NCBI GenBank assembly: GCA_017307355.1
Contig: JAFKFG010000021.1
Location: 1-58,987 of the forward strand
DNA length: 58,987 bases
Direction: 5' to 3'
Source: Alphaproteobacteria bacterium
GTDB lineage: Bacteria > Pseudomonadota > Alphaproteobacteria > Micropepsales > Micropepsaceae
The translations under genes and the position numbers were made by a program. This document shows, piece by piece, positions 49,254 through 57,208 of this stretch (its first letter is position 1; each line of letters opens with the position of its first letter). The notes under the pieces were generated by a model, which worked only from the letters and a program-made list of their open reading frames with translations, searched no databases and was not told the DNA's origin.

Positions 49254-50678
49254 CTAGGAGACGATCATGTCTTCGCGGTTCCTGAGGAACTGGAAGAACT
49301 CCACGCCTTCGCGCAGGCGCCGCACCAGCATGTCGCGCGAGGTCAGCATCTCGCCCACGATCTCCGCGATCTTGGAGGGGCGGAAATAGAACTTCTTGTA
49401 GAAGGTCTCCACCGACTCGAAGATCTCGGTATGGCCGAGATGCGGATAATTCAGCGGCGCGATCTGGGTGCCGTCATCGGTCAGAAGATCCACGTCCGAC
49501 GCGAACCAGCCATTCTCCTTGGCCTGCTTGTAGAGGAAGGTGCCCGGATAGGGCGCGGCCAGAGACACTTGCAAGGTGCGCGGATTGACTTCCTTGGCGA
49601 AGGCCAGGGTTTCCTGGATGGTCTCGCGGGTCTCGCCCGGCAGGCCCAGGATGAACGTGCCGTGCACGACGATGCCCAGCTCGTGGCAATCCCTGGAGAA
49701 GCGCTTGGCGACGTCGACCAGAAGGCCCTTCTTGATGTTGTGCAGGATCTGCTGGTTGCCGGATTCATAGCCGACCAGCAGCAGGCGAAGGCCGTTGGCC
49801 TTCATCACTTCCAGGGTCTTGCGCGGGACATTCGCCTTGGCATTGCAGGACCAGGTGATGCCCAATGGTCCGAGCGCGCGGGCCAGCTCTTCCACCCGAT
49901 CGTGATTGTCGGTCAGGGTATCGTCGTCGAAGAAGATTTCGCGCACTTCCGGGAAATTGTCCTTCACACACTGGACATCGCGGACCACGCGCTCGATCGA
50001 CATGAAGCGGTATTTGTGGCCGCCGATGGTCTGGGGCCACAGGCAGAAGGTGCAGCGCGACTTGCAGCCGCGGCCGGTGTACCAGCTCATATAGGGGTGC
50101 AGCAGATAGCCGCCGAAATACTTCTTCACATCGAGCTGCTTGTAGAGCGGCAACACGGACGGCAGCTTGTCCATGTCCACCAGGATTTCGCGCTCCGGGT
50201 TGGAGACGATCTGGCGATTGGCGTCGCGGTAGGTCAGCCCCTTGATGGTGGACCAGTCCGCGCCTTCCGCCAGTTCCTTGATGGTGAAGTCGTACTCGTT
50301 GCGCGCCACGAAATCGAGTTCCGGGCAGGCTTCCATGCTTTCGTTCGGCTCGACCGCCACCTTGGCGCCGATGAACCCGATCTTGGCGGTGGGATTGATG
50401 GCGCGCACCAGGCGCGCGGTCTTGCAGTCGGATTTGAAGCTGGGCGTCGAGGTGTGGATCACGATCAGCTCGTGCGCCTTCACGTCCTCTTCGATGTCCT
50501 TGAAGGACAGATTGTGCGGCGGGGCGTCGATCAGGCGCGAACCCGGCACCATCGCGGCCGCCTGGGCCAGCCAGGTGGGAAACCAGAAGGATTTCACCTC
50601 CCGCTTCATCTGATAGCGCGCACCTGCGCCGCCATCGTAACCGTCGAAGGACGGAGCCTGGAGGAAAAGCGACTTCAT
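49254..50678 (-). CDS. hpnJ: HpnJ, cobalamin-binding radical SAM enzyme
   Basis: A 474-residue radical SAM protein. HpnJ contracts the glucosamine ring to the cyclitol of bacteriohopanetetrol cyclitol ether. The N-terminal B12-binding-like domain runs to about residue 180 and the cluster motif is GRGCKSRCTFCLWP near 205. The ATG at 50678 (MKSLFLQAP) or the one at 50684 may be used; GAAGGT is upstream. It lies 13-20 bases behind hpnI. Confidence 0.93.
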   Translation of the reverse strand: MKSLFLQAPSFDGYDGGAGARYQMKREVKSFWFPTWLAQAAAMVPGSRLIDAPPHNLSFKDIEEDVKAHELIVIHTSTPSFKSDCKTARLVRAINPTAKIGFIGAKVAVEPNESMEACPELDFVARNEYDFTIKELAEGADWSTIKGLTYRDANRQIVSNPEREILVDMDKLPSVLPLYKQLDVKKYFGGYLLHPYMSWYTGRGCKSRCTFCLWPQTIGGHKYRFMSIERVVRDVQCVKDNFPEVREIFFDDDTLTDNHDRVEELARALGPLGITWSCNAKANVPRKTLEVMKANGLRLLLVGYESGNQQILHNIKKGLLVDVAKRFSRDCHELGIVVHGTFILGLPGETRETIQETLAFAKEVNPRTLQVSLAAPYPGTFLYKQAKENGWFASDVDLLTDDGTQIAPLNYPHLGHTEIFESVETFYKKFYFRPSKIAEIVGEMLTSRDMLVRRLREGVEFFQFLRNREDMIVS

Positions 50679-50697
50679 GGGCATGGAATGACGACCT

Positions 50698-51852
50698 TCA
50701 GAATTGGGACAAGGCGCCGCTGGGCTCGACCGAAAAGCGGGTTCCCCGCCAATGGACCGTCTCGCCGAACAGCGACGTTACAAACACTGCAAAACTCAAA
50801 AGGTCGCGCGCCGGCAAAAGCCAGGACGGACCCGCATACGTACCAAAAATACCATCAATGCGGCGCTTGAGAAACAGCCGCGCCGCCAGGGTCATACACA
50901 CGACGGCTATGCTGAACCAGGAAAAATCCAGCAGGACCGTGGAAATCAGGGCAATCGGGAACCCGAAGGTGATGATGGTGCCAAGATGACCCAGGGGATT
51001 GACGGTGCGGATGGTGCGCGTCCAGCGCAATTCGTGTCGGAACAGATCCCGGGCGCTCGATTCGGTCGCGGCATGGCCCACGCCCATGGCGGGGATGGCC
51101 AGCACATGCCCCTTGGCCCGGACGGCACGGCCCATTTCATAATCGTCGGCCAGGTAATCGGCGAACGCCATGAAGCCGCCGATCTCGTCCAGCATGACGC
51201 GGCTGAGCGCGATGGTGGAACCCATGCAAGGCTCGGCCAACCCCAGGCTGGCGCCCAGCATCACATTGGGCAGGAAGTCGTAAGACGTGCCCATCGCCGA
51301 CAAGGTCGACCAGATGCGATTTTCGCCCTGCACCACTTCGCCCGTATAAAGGCAGGTCACCAGACCAACGCCCGGTTGGGCCAGGGCGTCCGTCACATGA
51401 CGCAGCCAGCGCGGCGTCACCATGATGTCGCTGTCCGACAACACTAATATGCCGTGCCGCGCCGAAGGCAGCATGTTGATCAGGTTGGACACTTTGGCGT
51501 TGGAACCGTGCCGCGCGCCATCGGCGACGATCACGGTGTCGCGATGCGGATAGCGGGCCTGCAAGGCTTCGACCACCGCGATGGCCGGATCGGCGGCATC
51601 ATGCACGCCGAACACGATCTGGATATCGCCCGGATAGTCCTGGGCGAAGAAGCTTTCCAAATTCTCGGACAGGCCAGGCTCGCCCAGATGCAAGGGCTTG
51701 AGGATGGTAACCGCGGGATAGGCCGACGCCGGTGCATTGCGGTCCCGCATGAAGCGGCCCGCCAGCAAGGCAGCCGCCAGGGCATAGCCCGCGCCCAAAA
51801 GCGCGAGACCGGCAAAAAGGCTGCCCGCCCAGATGAATAGCGTTGCCATCAT
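50698..51852 (-). CDS. hpnI: hopanoid N-acetylglucosaminyltransferase HpnI
   Basis: A 384-residue GT2 membrane glycosyltransferase of the ceramide glucosyltransferase group. It adds GlcNAc to bacteriohopanetetrol. N-terminal span (LFIWAGSLFAGLALLGAGYA), then VTILKPLHLGEPGLSENLES, the metal motif LVLSDSDIMV, DDYEMGRAVRAKG, and HELRWTRTIR, the D...(Q/E)xxRW type site, then three C-terminal spans. It is the first gene of the 13-kb hopanoid operon on this strand. Confidence 0.93.
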   Translation of the reverse strand: MMATLFIWAGSLFAGLALLGAGYALAAALLAGRFMRDRNAPASAYPAVTILKPLHLGEPGLSENLESFFAQDYPGDIQIVFGVHDAADPAIAVVEALQARYPHRDTVIVADGARHGSNAKVSNLINMLPSARHGILVLSDSDIMVTPRWLRHVTDALAQPGVGLVTCLYTGEVVQGENRIWSTLSAMGTSYDFLPNVMLGASLGLAEPCMGSTIALSRVMLDEIGGFMAFADYLADDYEMGRAVRAKGHVLAIPAMGVGHAATESSARDLFRHELRWTRTIRTVNPLGHLGTIITFGFPIALISTVLLDFSWFSIAVVCMTLAARLFLKRRIDGIFGTYAGPSWLLPARDLLSFAVFVTSLFGETVHWRGTRFSVEPSGALSQF

Positions 51853-51976
51853 TCTTCCGGCCCCCGCCGAAGCACCCTATGTAATGGAGGGGGGAGAGAG
51901 GGTGAAGGGGCCCTGAGCGGTACAGTTTGCGACAATTAAGTAATGTTGCCAGTATACCGCACCCCTGTCGGGGGGC
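51853..51976. other. region in front of the hopanoid operon
   Basis: A 124-base gap between hpnI and the end of the MetA-like gene. CCCC-TGTC-GGGG near 51962-51974 can form a short hairpin that could end the upstream gene. On the minus strand a TATACT hexamer lies near 51953-51958 but I cannot find a matching -35 element. The operon promoter should be here. Confidence 0.35.
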
Positions 51977-52957
51977 TTAGGGCGACCTGTGCGTGGCGGC
52001 GGCCCGGGCGATCCGGCGGCGGGGTTTTTCCGCGGCAATGCTAGCAATCCAGTTGGCGAACAGCCGCAGGGTGGTGCCGCGCCAGGATTGCAGCGGGACC
52101 GCGCCCGTCACCACTTCCATATAATCGGCGATCTGCGCATTGCGGCCCGCCAGGGACAGGAGCGTGTTTTCGGTGACCCGGTCGAAGTAATTTTCCGGGA
52201 TCTGGGGCCGCTCGCCCTCGCCTTCCAGAAAGCGCGCCATGTCGCCGAGATAATCGCGTCCCAGCGTTTCGGCGCCATATTCCGGATGCCCCTGGAGGAA
52301 AACCAGGCGGCTGCGGCCCTCGCGCACGAAAAGATCGACGGATCCGTCCATCAACCGGGCCAGCACGCGATAACCGTGCGACGACAGATCGTTTTCCAGC
52401 ACGCCATGCTTGCGCGAATGCGGCGTGGTGGCGCGTGCCGGCACGCCCGCCAGCAAAGCATCTTCGGCGGCCCGCAGGCTGGCGAAAACGCCGCTGAGTT
52501 TTTTGGGCAGGGCACGACGCCGGATGCCGTCATAATGTTGAACCGCGACATGCGCGGCCTGGCCGGAGAACAGCGTCGTGACGGTGCCTGCCGCCGCCCA
52601 ATCCATCAGGCGGGTGAGCGCCCGCCAATAAGGTTCGTCGCTCAGCCGGTCGGCATATTGTTCGACGCCCGTGACGATCAAGGCATCGATGCCGGCTTCC
52701 GGGATGGTGGCGGCATCGGCATAAAAGCCGTCCATGCGCGCCCGCGCTTCGTCGCTGCGGCGAATTTCGGGCAAGGCGAACAGATGGAGGCGAACATCGA
52801 AGCCGCCCGCGGCTTCTTTCAGCAACCGCGCGAATTGCAATTCGGTGGTGCGCAAGCTTGCATCGGGCATGTTGTTGACCAGCCCGATATGCACCGTGGC
52901 CCGCGTGCCGCGCTGGCCGAATGCGAAATTCTCGACGTGCTTGTCATCGCCCGGCAT
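51977..52957 (-). CDS. MetA-like homoserine acyltransferase homologue, nucleophile Cys apparently missing
   Basis: A 326-residue protein of the homoserine O-succinyl/acetyltransferase (MetA) family, a class I glutamine amidotransferase-like fold. IGLVNNMPDASLRTTELQF and FLQGHPEYGAETLGRDYLGD (with the His-x-Glu pair) are typical. At the nucleophile loop it reads TTLFSGQAAHVAVQHYDGI; counting back from the conserved GI, the Cys position is Gly (G132). If so it cannot act by the known mechanism. The ATG at 52957 is preferred over a GTG at 52972. Its role is open; other met genes are not seen nearby. Confidence 0.75.
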   Translation of the reverse strand: MPGDDKHVENFAFGQRGTRATVHIGLVNNMPDASLRTTELQFARLLKEAAGGFDVRLHLFALPEIRRSDEARARMDGFYADAATIPEAGIDALIVTGVEQYADRLSDEPYWRALTRLMDWAAAGTVTTLFSGQAAHVAVQHYDGIRRRALPKKLSGVFASLRAAEDALLAGVPARATTPHSRKHGVLENDLSSHGYRVLARLMDGSVDLFVREGRSRLVFLQGHPEYGAETLGRDYLGDMARFLEGEGERPQIPENYFDRVTENTLLSLAGRNAQIADYMEVVTGAVPLQSWRGTTLRLFANWIASIAAEKPRRRIARAAATHRSP

Positions 52958-53177
52958 CAACCCGCCCCGCACGCGAACCGATATGCGCCCGCTTTGGAAG
53001 GACCGACCGCCAGCCGTTGCTTGCCTGCCTGCGCCATCCCAGCGGACTGCGTGAAGATCATGGATGGCGTGGTCATGTGCAAAACCGGGGAACTCTGGTC
53101 CAGCCTAGACCGGTAGCTTTAACGTTCCGCTAATGGACGGGCGGCGATAACAGTTTGTCAGGAAGGACTTTCGAACC

Positions 53178-54032
53178 TTGTCCGCTGAACCTTCCACCAT
53201 TTCGCGCGTAAAATGCCGCCAGATTGTGGAAAGCGACCTCAGTGCGCTTTCGGGCATGCTGACGGACGGGTTCCATATTCATCCACACGAATTCTGGAGC
53301 AGAAGCCTGGCGCGCATCGCGGCGCGTCCCGCCGTCGAAGACATGCCCCGCATCGGCTATGCGCTGGAAACCGAATCGGGGCTTGTGGGCGTGATCCTCA
53401 CCCTCTGGTCCAGGCGCGGCGACGAAATGGTTTGCGCTCTATCCTCCTGGTATGTGGATCGGGCTTACCGGCGCCCCCATGCCGCATCGCTGCCGATCGC
53501 GGCGACCGGCATCGAGGGGCTACTCTACTTGAACACGTCGCCCGCCGATCACACGCGCAAATCCATGTCGTCGATGGGCTGGATTCAATATAATTTCGGC
53601 CGCAGCGTCGCCTTTCCCGCTCTCACATGGGGCACCGGAAAAGTGAGCGAGGATATCCCGCCCGACCTGCCCGAGTGGGTTTTGCTTGAAGAGCATCGCG
53701 CCTGGGGCTGCGTCAGCCTCGTGTGCCGGAAAGCAGGCGCTATTTTCCCGTTCGTTTTCCGCGCCCGATCGGTGACGCGCTTCAACTTGCCGATCATGGA
53801 GTTGATCTATTGCCGCGACACCTCGGATTTCGAGCGCTGTGGCGCCGCCCTGGGCCGCTGGTTCTTGGCCCGGTGGTTTTCGGGCCGGGGCGCGCTTGGC
53901 GTCATCCTGGACGGCAAGGTAAAAGGCATGCCTTCCGTGTATCGCGAAGGCAAGGAGCCGCGGCTTTACAAAGGCCCGCGCAAGCCCAGGCTCAACGATC
54001 TCGCCTACACCGAAAAAGTGCTGGTGGGTTGA
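53178..54032 (+). CDS. GNAT-like acyltransferase, function unknown
   Basis: A 284-residue soluble protein. The first ~110 residues look like a GNAT fold (CRQIVESDLSALSGMLTDGF, LVGVILTLWSRRGDEM and LSSWYVDRAYRRPHA as the acetyl-CoA strand region); the second half has a repeat-like FVFRARSVTRFNLPIMELIY. I do not recognise the substrate. The start is a TTG at 53178 with AGGAAGGA about 9 bases before it; no ATG fits well upstream of the domain. It converges on the polysaccharide deacetylase with a 10-base gap, so sugar modification is a possible theme. Confidence 0.55.
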   Translation: MSAEPSTISRVKCRQIVESDLSALSGMLTDGFHIHPHEFWSRSLARIAARPAVEDMPRIGYALETESGLVGVILTLWSRRGDEMVCALSSWYVDRAYRRPHAASLPIAATGIEGLLYLNTSPADHTRKSMSSMGWIQYNFGRSVAFPALTWGTGKVSEDIPPDLPEWVLLEEHRAWGCVSLVCRKAGAIFPFVFRARSVTRFNLPIMELIYCRDTSDFERCGAALGRWFLARWFSGRGALGVILDGKVKGMPSVYREGKEPRLYKGPRKPRLNDLAYTEKVLVG

Positions 54033-54042
54033 ATGGCGCGCC

Positions 54043-54777
54043 CTAACCGATAGCCGCCTTGACCGCTTCGCGCATCGGCAGGATCTCGATGCGCGCTTCC
54101 GCCAGCCGGTCCAGCAGTTCCGACAGCATGGCGGGCGTGGAGCCGTATTCGCTGGGATTGTCGCCGACGTCATGGGTGTAGAAAATGATCCAGGCGCGGT
54201 CGTGCCGGGCGCGGGTGATGGCGCGCATGATCTGCTCGCGATCCCAGCACCGCATCTCGATGGACACGACATTGAGCAATGCGAGGTCGGCGCGCCCGCT
54301 GTTCAGCCCCGGATGGACGCCGCGCACATTGGTGAAGCGCGGCGCGAAGAATTTCTTGGTGCGGGGCGATGCCAGGCCATAGGGAAAGGCATAGCTCTCC
54401 GGCGCCTGGCCATTCAAAAACGGCTTGAGGAATTCGCCGTTGCGCGCCGCATCCAGCGCCAATTCCTTGGACGACAGGCTTGGGGTGGGCTGATGGGCGA
54501 AACTGTGGCAACCGATTTCATGGCCGGCGGCGGTCAGGGCGGTCAAATCCTCGGCATCATAAAAAACCGTGCCATCCACGGTGCGCCCACAAAAGCCGCC
54601 CGCCGTATAATAGGTGCCGCGCACTTTATATTGGGCAAGGATCGGGCCGCCCCGGACCCAGGCGGATTTGGGAAAATCGTCGAAGGTGAGGCTGGCGATG
54701 GGCCGCCCCCCGTCCAGCCTTGCGGAATGCGCAGGCGTGAGCCGGGCAAGAAGACGATTGAGGCGGACCGACAGCAT
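54043..54777 (-). CDS. polysaccharide deacetylase family protein (CE4)
   Basis: A 244-residue NodB-homology protein. Metal and catalytic motifs are present: [19 protein letters not shown] (TFDD), [17 protein letters not shown] (H-x3-H) and the RxxPYG-like [14 protein letters not shown]. There is no clear signal peptide ([20 protein letters not shown] is basic but not hydrophobic), so location is uncertain. It deacetylates or otherwise processes an N-acetyl sugar polymer; the substrate is not evident. It is divergent from dusB. Confidence 0.85.
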   Translation of the reverse strand: MLSVRLNRLLARLTPAHSARLDGGRPIASLTFDDFPKSAWVRGGPILAQYKVRGTYYTAGGFCGRTVDGTVFYDAEDLTALTAAGHEIGCHSFAHQPTPSLSSKELALDAARNGEFLKPFLNGQAPESYAFPYGLASPRTKKFFAPRFTNVRGVHPGLNSGRADLALLNVVSIEMRCWDREQIMRAITRARHDRAWIIFYTHDVGDNPSEYGSTPAMLSELLDRLAEARIEILPMREAVKAAIG

Positions 54778-54844
54778 GGGCCTTTCTAGCGCCCAAAGCC
54801 TTAACTATTGGAAAAACAGCCGGAAAAGCGCTATTTGCGCCGCC

Positions 54845-55873
54845 ATGAGCGATCTTCAGATCGGCGATGTGACCATTCCCGGACGGGTGCTGATCGCGCC
54901 CATGACCGGGGTTTCCGACTTGCCGTTCCGCCAGGCCGCGTCGCGGCAGGGCGCGCCCTATGTCGCGACGGAAATGGTGGCCTGTGACAGCTTCGCGCGC
55001 GGCCGCCCCGATGTGGTGCGCCGGGCGGCGGTGGGAGACGGTTTGCCCTTGATGGTGATCCAGTTGGTGGGGCGCGAAGCCGAATGGATCGCCAAGGGCG
55101 CGCGCCTTGCCGAACAGGCCGGCGCCCATATCATCGACTTCAATATGGGCTGTCCCGCCAAGGAGGTGACGGGCGCCTTGTCCGGATCGGCCTTGATGCG
55201 GGACGAAGCATTGGCCGCGCGCCTGATCGCGGCGGCAGTGAACGGCACCACCCGTCCCGTCACCTTGAAAATGCGGCTGGGCTGGGACGAGCATTGGAAG
55301 AATGCACCTGAGATCGCAGCGCGGGCCGAACAGTTGGGCGTCAAAGCCATCACCGTGCATGGCCGGACCCGGCAGCAATTCTACAAAGGCAAGGCCGACT
55401 GGCACGCCGTCGCCGACGTGAAGCGAGCCGTGAAAATTCCCGTGATCGTCAATGGCGACATCACCGATCTTCATTCGGCGCAAACCGCGCTGGCCCAATC
55501 CGGCGCCGACGCGGTGATGATCGGACGCGGCAGTTATGGCCGTCCCTGGGTCGCATCCGGCCTGGGCCAGGAGCTATCACAGAACCGGCCAATGCCCGAA
55601 CCCGATGCCGGTAGCAGACTGACCATTCTGCTGGACCATCTGGCCGCCTCTTTGAAATTTTACGGCGATGCTTTGGGCCTCAAGGTCTTTCGAAAGCATC
55701 TGGGCTGGTATGTCGAAAACGCGCCCTTCGGCACGGCGGCAACACGCCGTGAGATCAAAGCAACACTGTGCCGTATCGAAAATCCGACCCTTTTGGAAAA
55801 AAGCGTTACGAAATTCTGGCTGGACGCTCCGCTTTCCGCGCCGATCGCGGCGCCCGTCGCAGCGTCTGTGTAA
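54845..55873 (+). CDS. dusB: tRNA dihydrouridine synthase (DusB type)
   Basis: A 342-residue FMN enzyme that reduces uridine in the D-loop of tRNA. Landmarks are [40 protein letters not shown] with the catalytic Cys, [25 protein letters not shown] and [12 protein letters not shown]. The ATG at 54845 (MSDLQIGDV) fits the family; the open frame upstream is antisense to the deacetylase gene. In many alphaproteobacteria dusB precedes ntrB-ntrC, but here it is followed by an RND pump. Confidence 0.92.
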   Translation: MSDLQIGDVTIPGRVLIAPMTGVSDLPFRQAASRQGAPYVATEMVACDSFARGRPDVVRRAAVGDGLPLMVIQLVGREAEWIAKGARLAEQAGAHIIDFNMGCPAKEVTGALSGSALMRDEALAARLIAAAVNGTTRPVTLKMRLGWDEHWKNAPEIAARAEQLGVKAITVHGRTRQQFYKGKADWHAVADVKRAVKIPVIVNGDITDLHSAQTALAQSGADAVMIGRGSYGRPWVASGLGQELSQNRPMPEPDAGSRLTILLDHLAASLKFYGDALGLKVFRKHLGWYVENAPFGTAATRREIKATLCRIENPTLLEKSVTKFWLDAPLSAPIAAPVAASV

Positions 55874-56065
55874 AACATCTGTAAAGACCGGGTCTTTGGC
55901 AGAGCCGCCCCTTTCAATCGGTTCCGTTCGACCTATTTAAGGCGTCGGTAAAAAAGCGAGCCTTTGCCGGGCATTTACGCCGGCGACAGGTTGGGGTTCA
56001 GCGCGGCTTCTGGTAGGAGAGCGCCCAAATCGGGGCCGGCGTTGCCGGAGTTTTGAGGGGATTTC

Positions 56066-57199
56066 ATGGTGCGCAACTATTCCGTCATCGTGGCGATCGC
56101 AGTCATTCTGTCGGCTTGCAGTCCGCCGCAACAGCAGCAGATGACGCCGATGGCCGGCTTCATCGAAGTCAAGGAGCAGCCAGTCCAGCTCACGTCAGAG
56201 CTTCCCGGACGCACCGACCCGACCGCAGTCTCCGAAGTGCGGCCGCAAGTCTCCGGCATCATCAAGGCGCGCCTCTTCACCGAAGGCAGCACCGTCAAGG
56301 TCGGCCAGCCGCTCTATCAGATCGATCCGGCGCCCTATCAGGCCGCCTATGACAGCGCCTCGGCGACGCTCGCCAGCGCCAAGGTCAAGGCGACCCGCTA
56401 TGCCGCGCTGCTGCAAGCCAACGCGATCTCTCCCCAGGACAATGACGATGCGCAGGCCGCCTTCAAGCTGGCGGCGGCCAATACCGAGGCCGCGCGCATC
56501 AATCTCGCCTACACCCATATCGTGGCCTCGATCGCCGGGCGCATCGGCGCTTCCAGCGTGACCGAAGGCGCGCTGGTCACCGCCGGCCAGGCCACCTCAT
56601 TGGCCACGATCTCCACCCTCGATCCGATCTATGTCGATATCGATCAGTCGTCGTCGGAATTGCTGGCACTGGAACGCGCCGCGCAAAAGGGCCAGATCAA
56701 TCGCGAAGGGCCGCTTTCGGCCGAAGTGACGCTGACGTTGGACGATGGCAGCGTCTATCCGCTGAAGGGCAAGCTGCAATTCACTGACGTGACCGTGGAT
56801 CCCACCACTGGCACGGTGCGCCTGCGCGCCCTCTTCCCCAATCCGGACAATTTCCTGCTGCCGGGCCTCTATGTCCGCGCCACCATCAACGAAGGCGTCG
56901 ATCCGCACGGCATTCTGGTTCCGCAGCTGGCCGTCAGCCGCAATCCGAAGGGCGAGCCCATCGTCCTGGTGGTGGATGCGGACAACATGGCGCGCCTGCG
57001 CATGATCAAGACCGGCAGGGCCGTGGACGGCAATTGGCAGGTCACCGAAGGACTGAAGGCCGGCGACAAGGTCATCGTGCAGGGCCTGCAGAACATCCGT
57101 CCGGACATGAAAGTGAACGCCATGCCCGCGCAAACCGGTCCCGCACCTGGTGCCGCGCCGGCCGCTCAACCCGCCGCCCAACCCGGCGCAAAAAAATAA
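56066..57199 (+). CDS. RND efflux periplasmic adaptor (AcrA/MexA type)
   Basis: A 377-residue membrane fusion protein. Lipobox near ILSACS (Cys about 17), then the barrel-sandwich half VRPQVSGIIKARLFTEGSTV, the helical hairpin (residues 95-150), the second lipoyl half and a beta-barrel with DPTTGTVRLRALFPNPDNFL and GLYVRATI. The C-terminal tail is Ala/Pro-rich. It links the inner membrane pump to an outer membrane channel. GAGGGG precedes the ATG. It is 9 bases before the permease gene. The substrate cannot be told. Confidence 0.92.
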   Translation: MVRNYSVIVAIAVILSACSPPQQQQMTPMAGFIEVKEQPVQLTSELPGRTDPTAVSEVRPQVSGIIKARLFTEGSTVKVGQPLYQIDPAPYQAAYDSASATLASAKVKATRYAALLQANAISPQDNDDAQAAFKLAAANTEAARINLAYTHIVASIAGRIGASSVTEGALVTAGQATSLATISTLDPIYVDIDQSSSELLALERAAQKGQINREGPLSAEVTLTLDDGSVYPLKGKLQFTDVTVDPTTGTVRLRALFPNPDNFLLPGLYVRATINEGVDPHGILVPQLAVSRNPKGEPIVLVVDADNMARLRMIKTGRAVDGNWQVTEGLKAGDKVIVQGLQNIRPDMKVNAMPAQTGPAPGAAPAAQPAAQPGAKK

Positions 57200-57208
57200 G
57201 GAGCAGCC

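Noticed and set aside
52958..53177. SAM-type riboswitch in front of the MetA-like gene
   Set aside because: Alphaproteobacterial metA genes often have one, and a TTAAAGCTA stretch is present on the minus strand, but I could not find the matching pseudoknot arms at the right distances.
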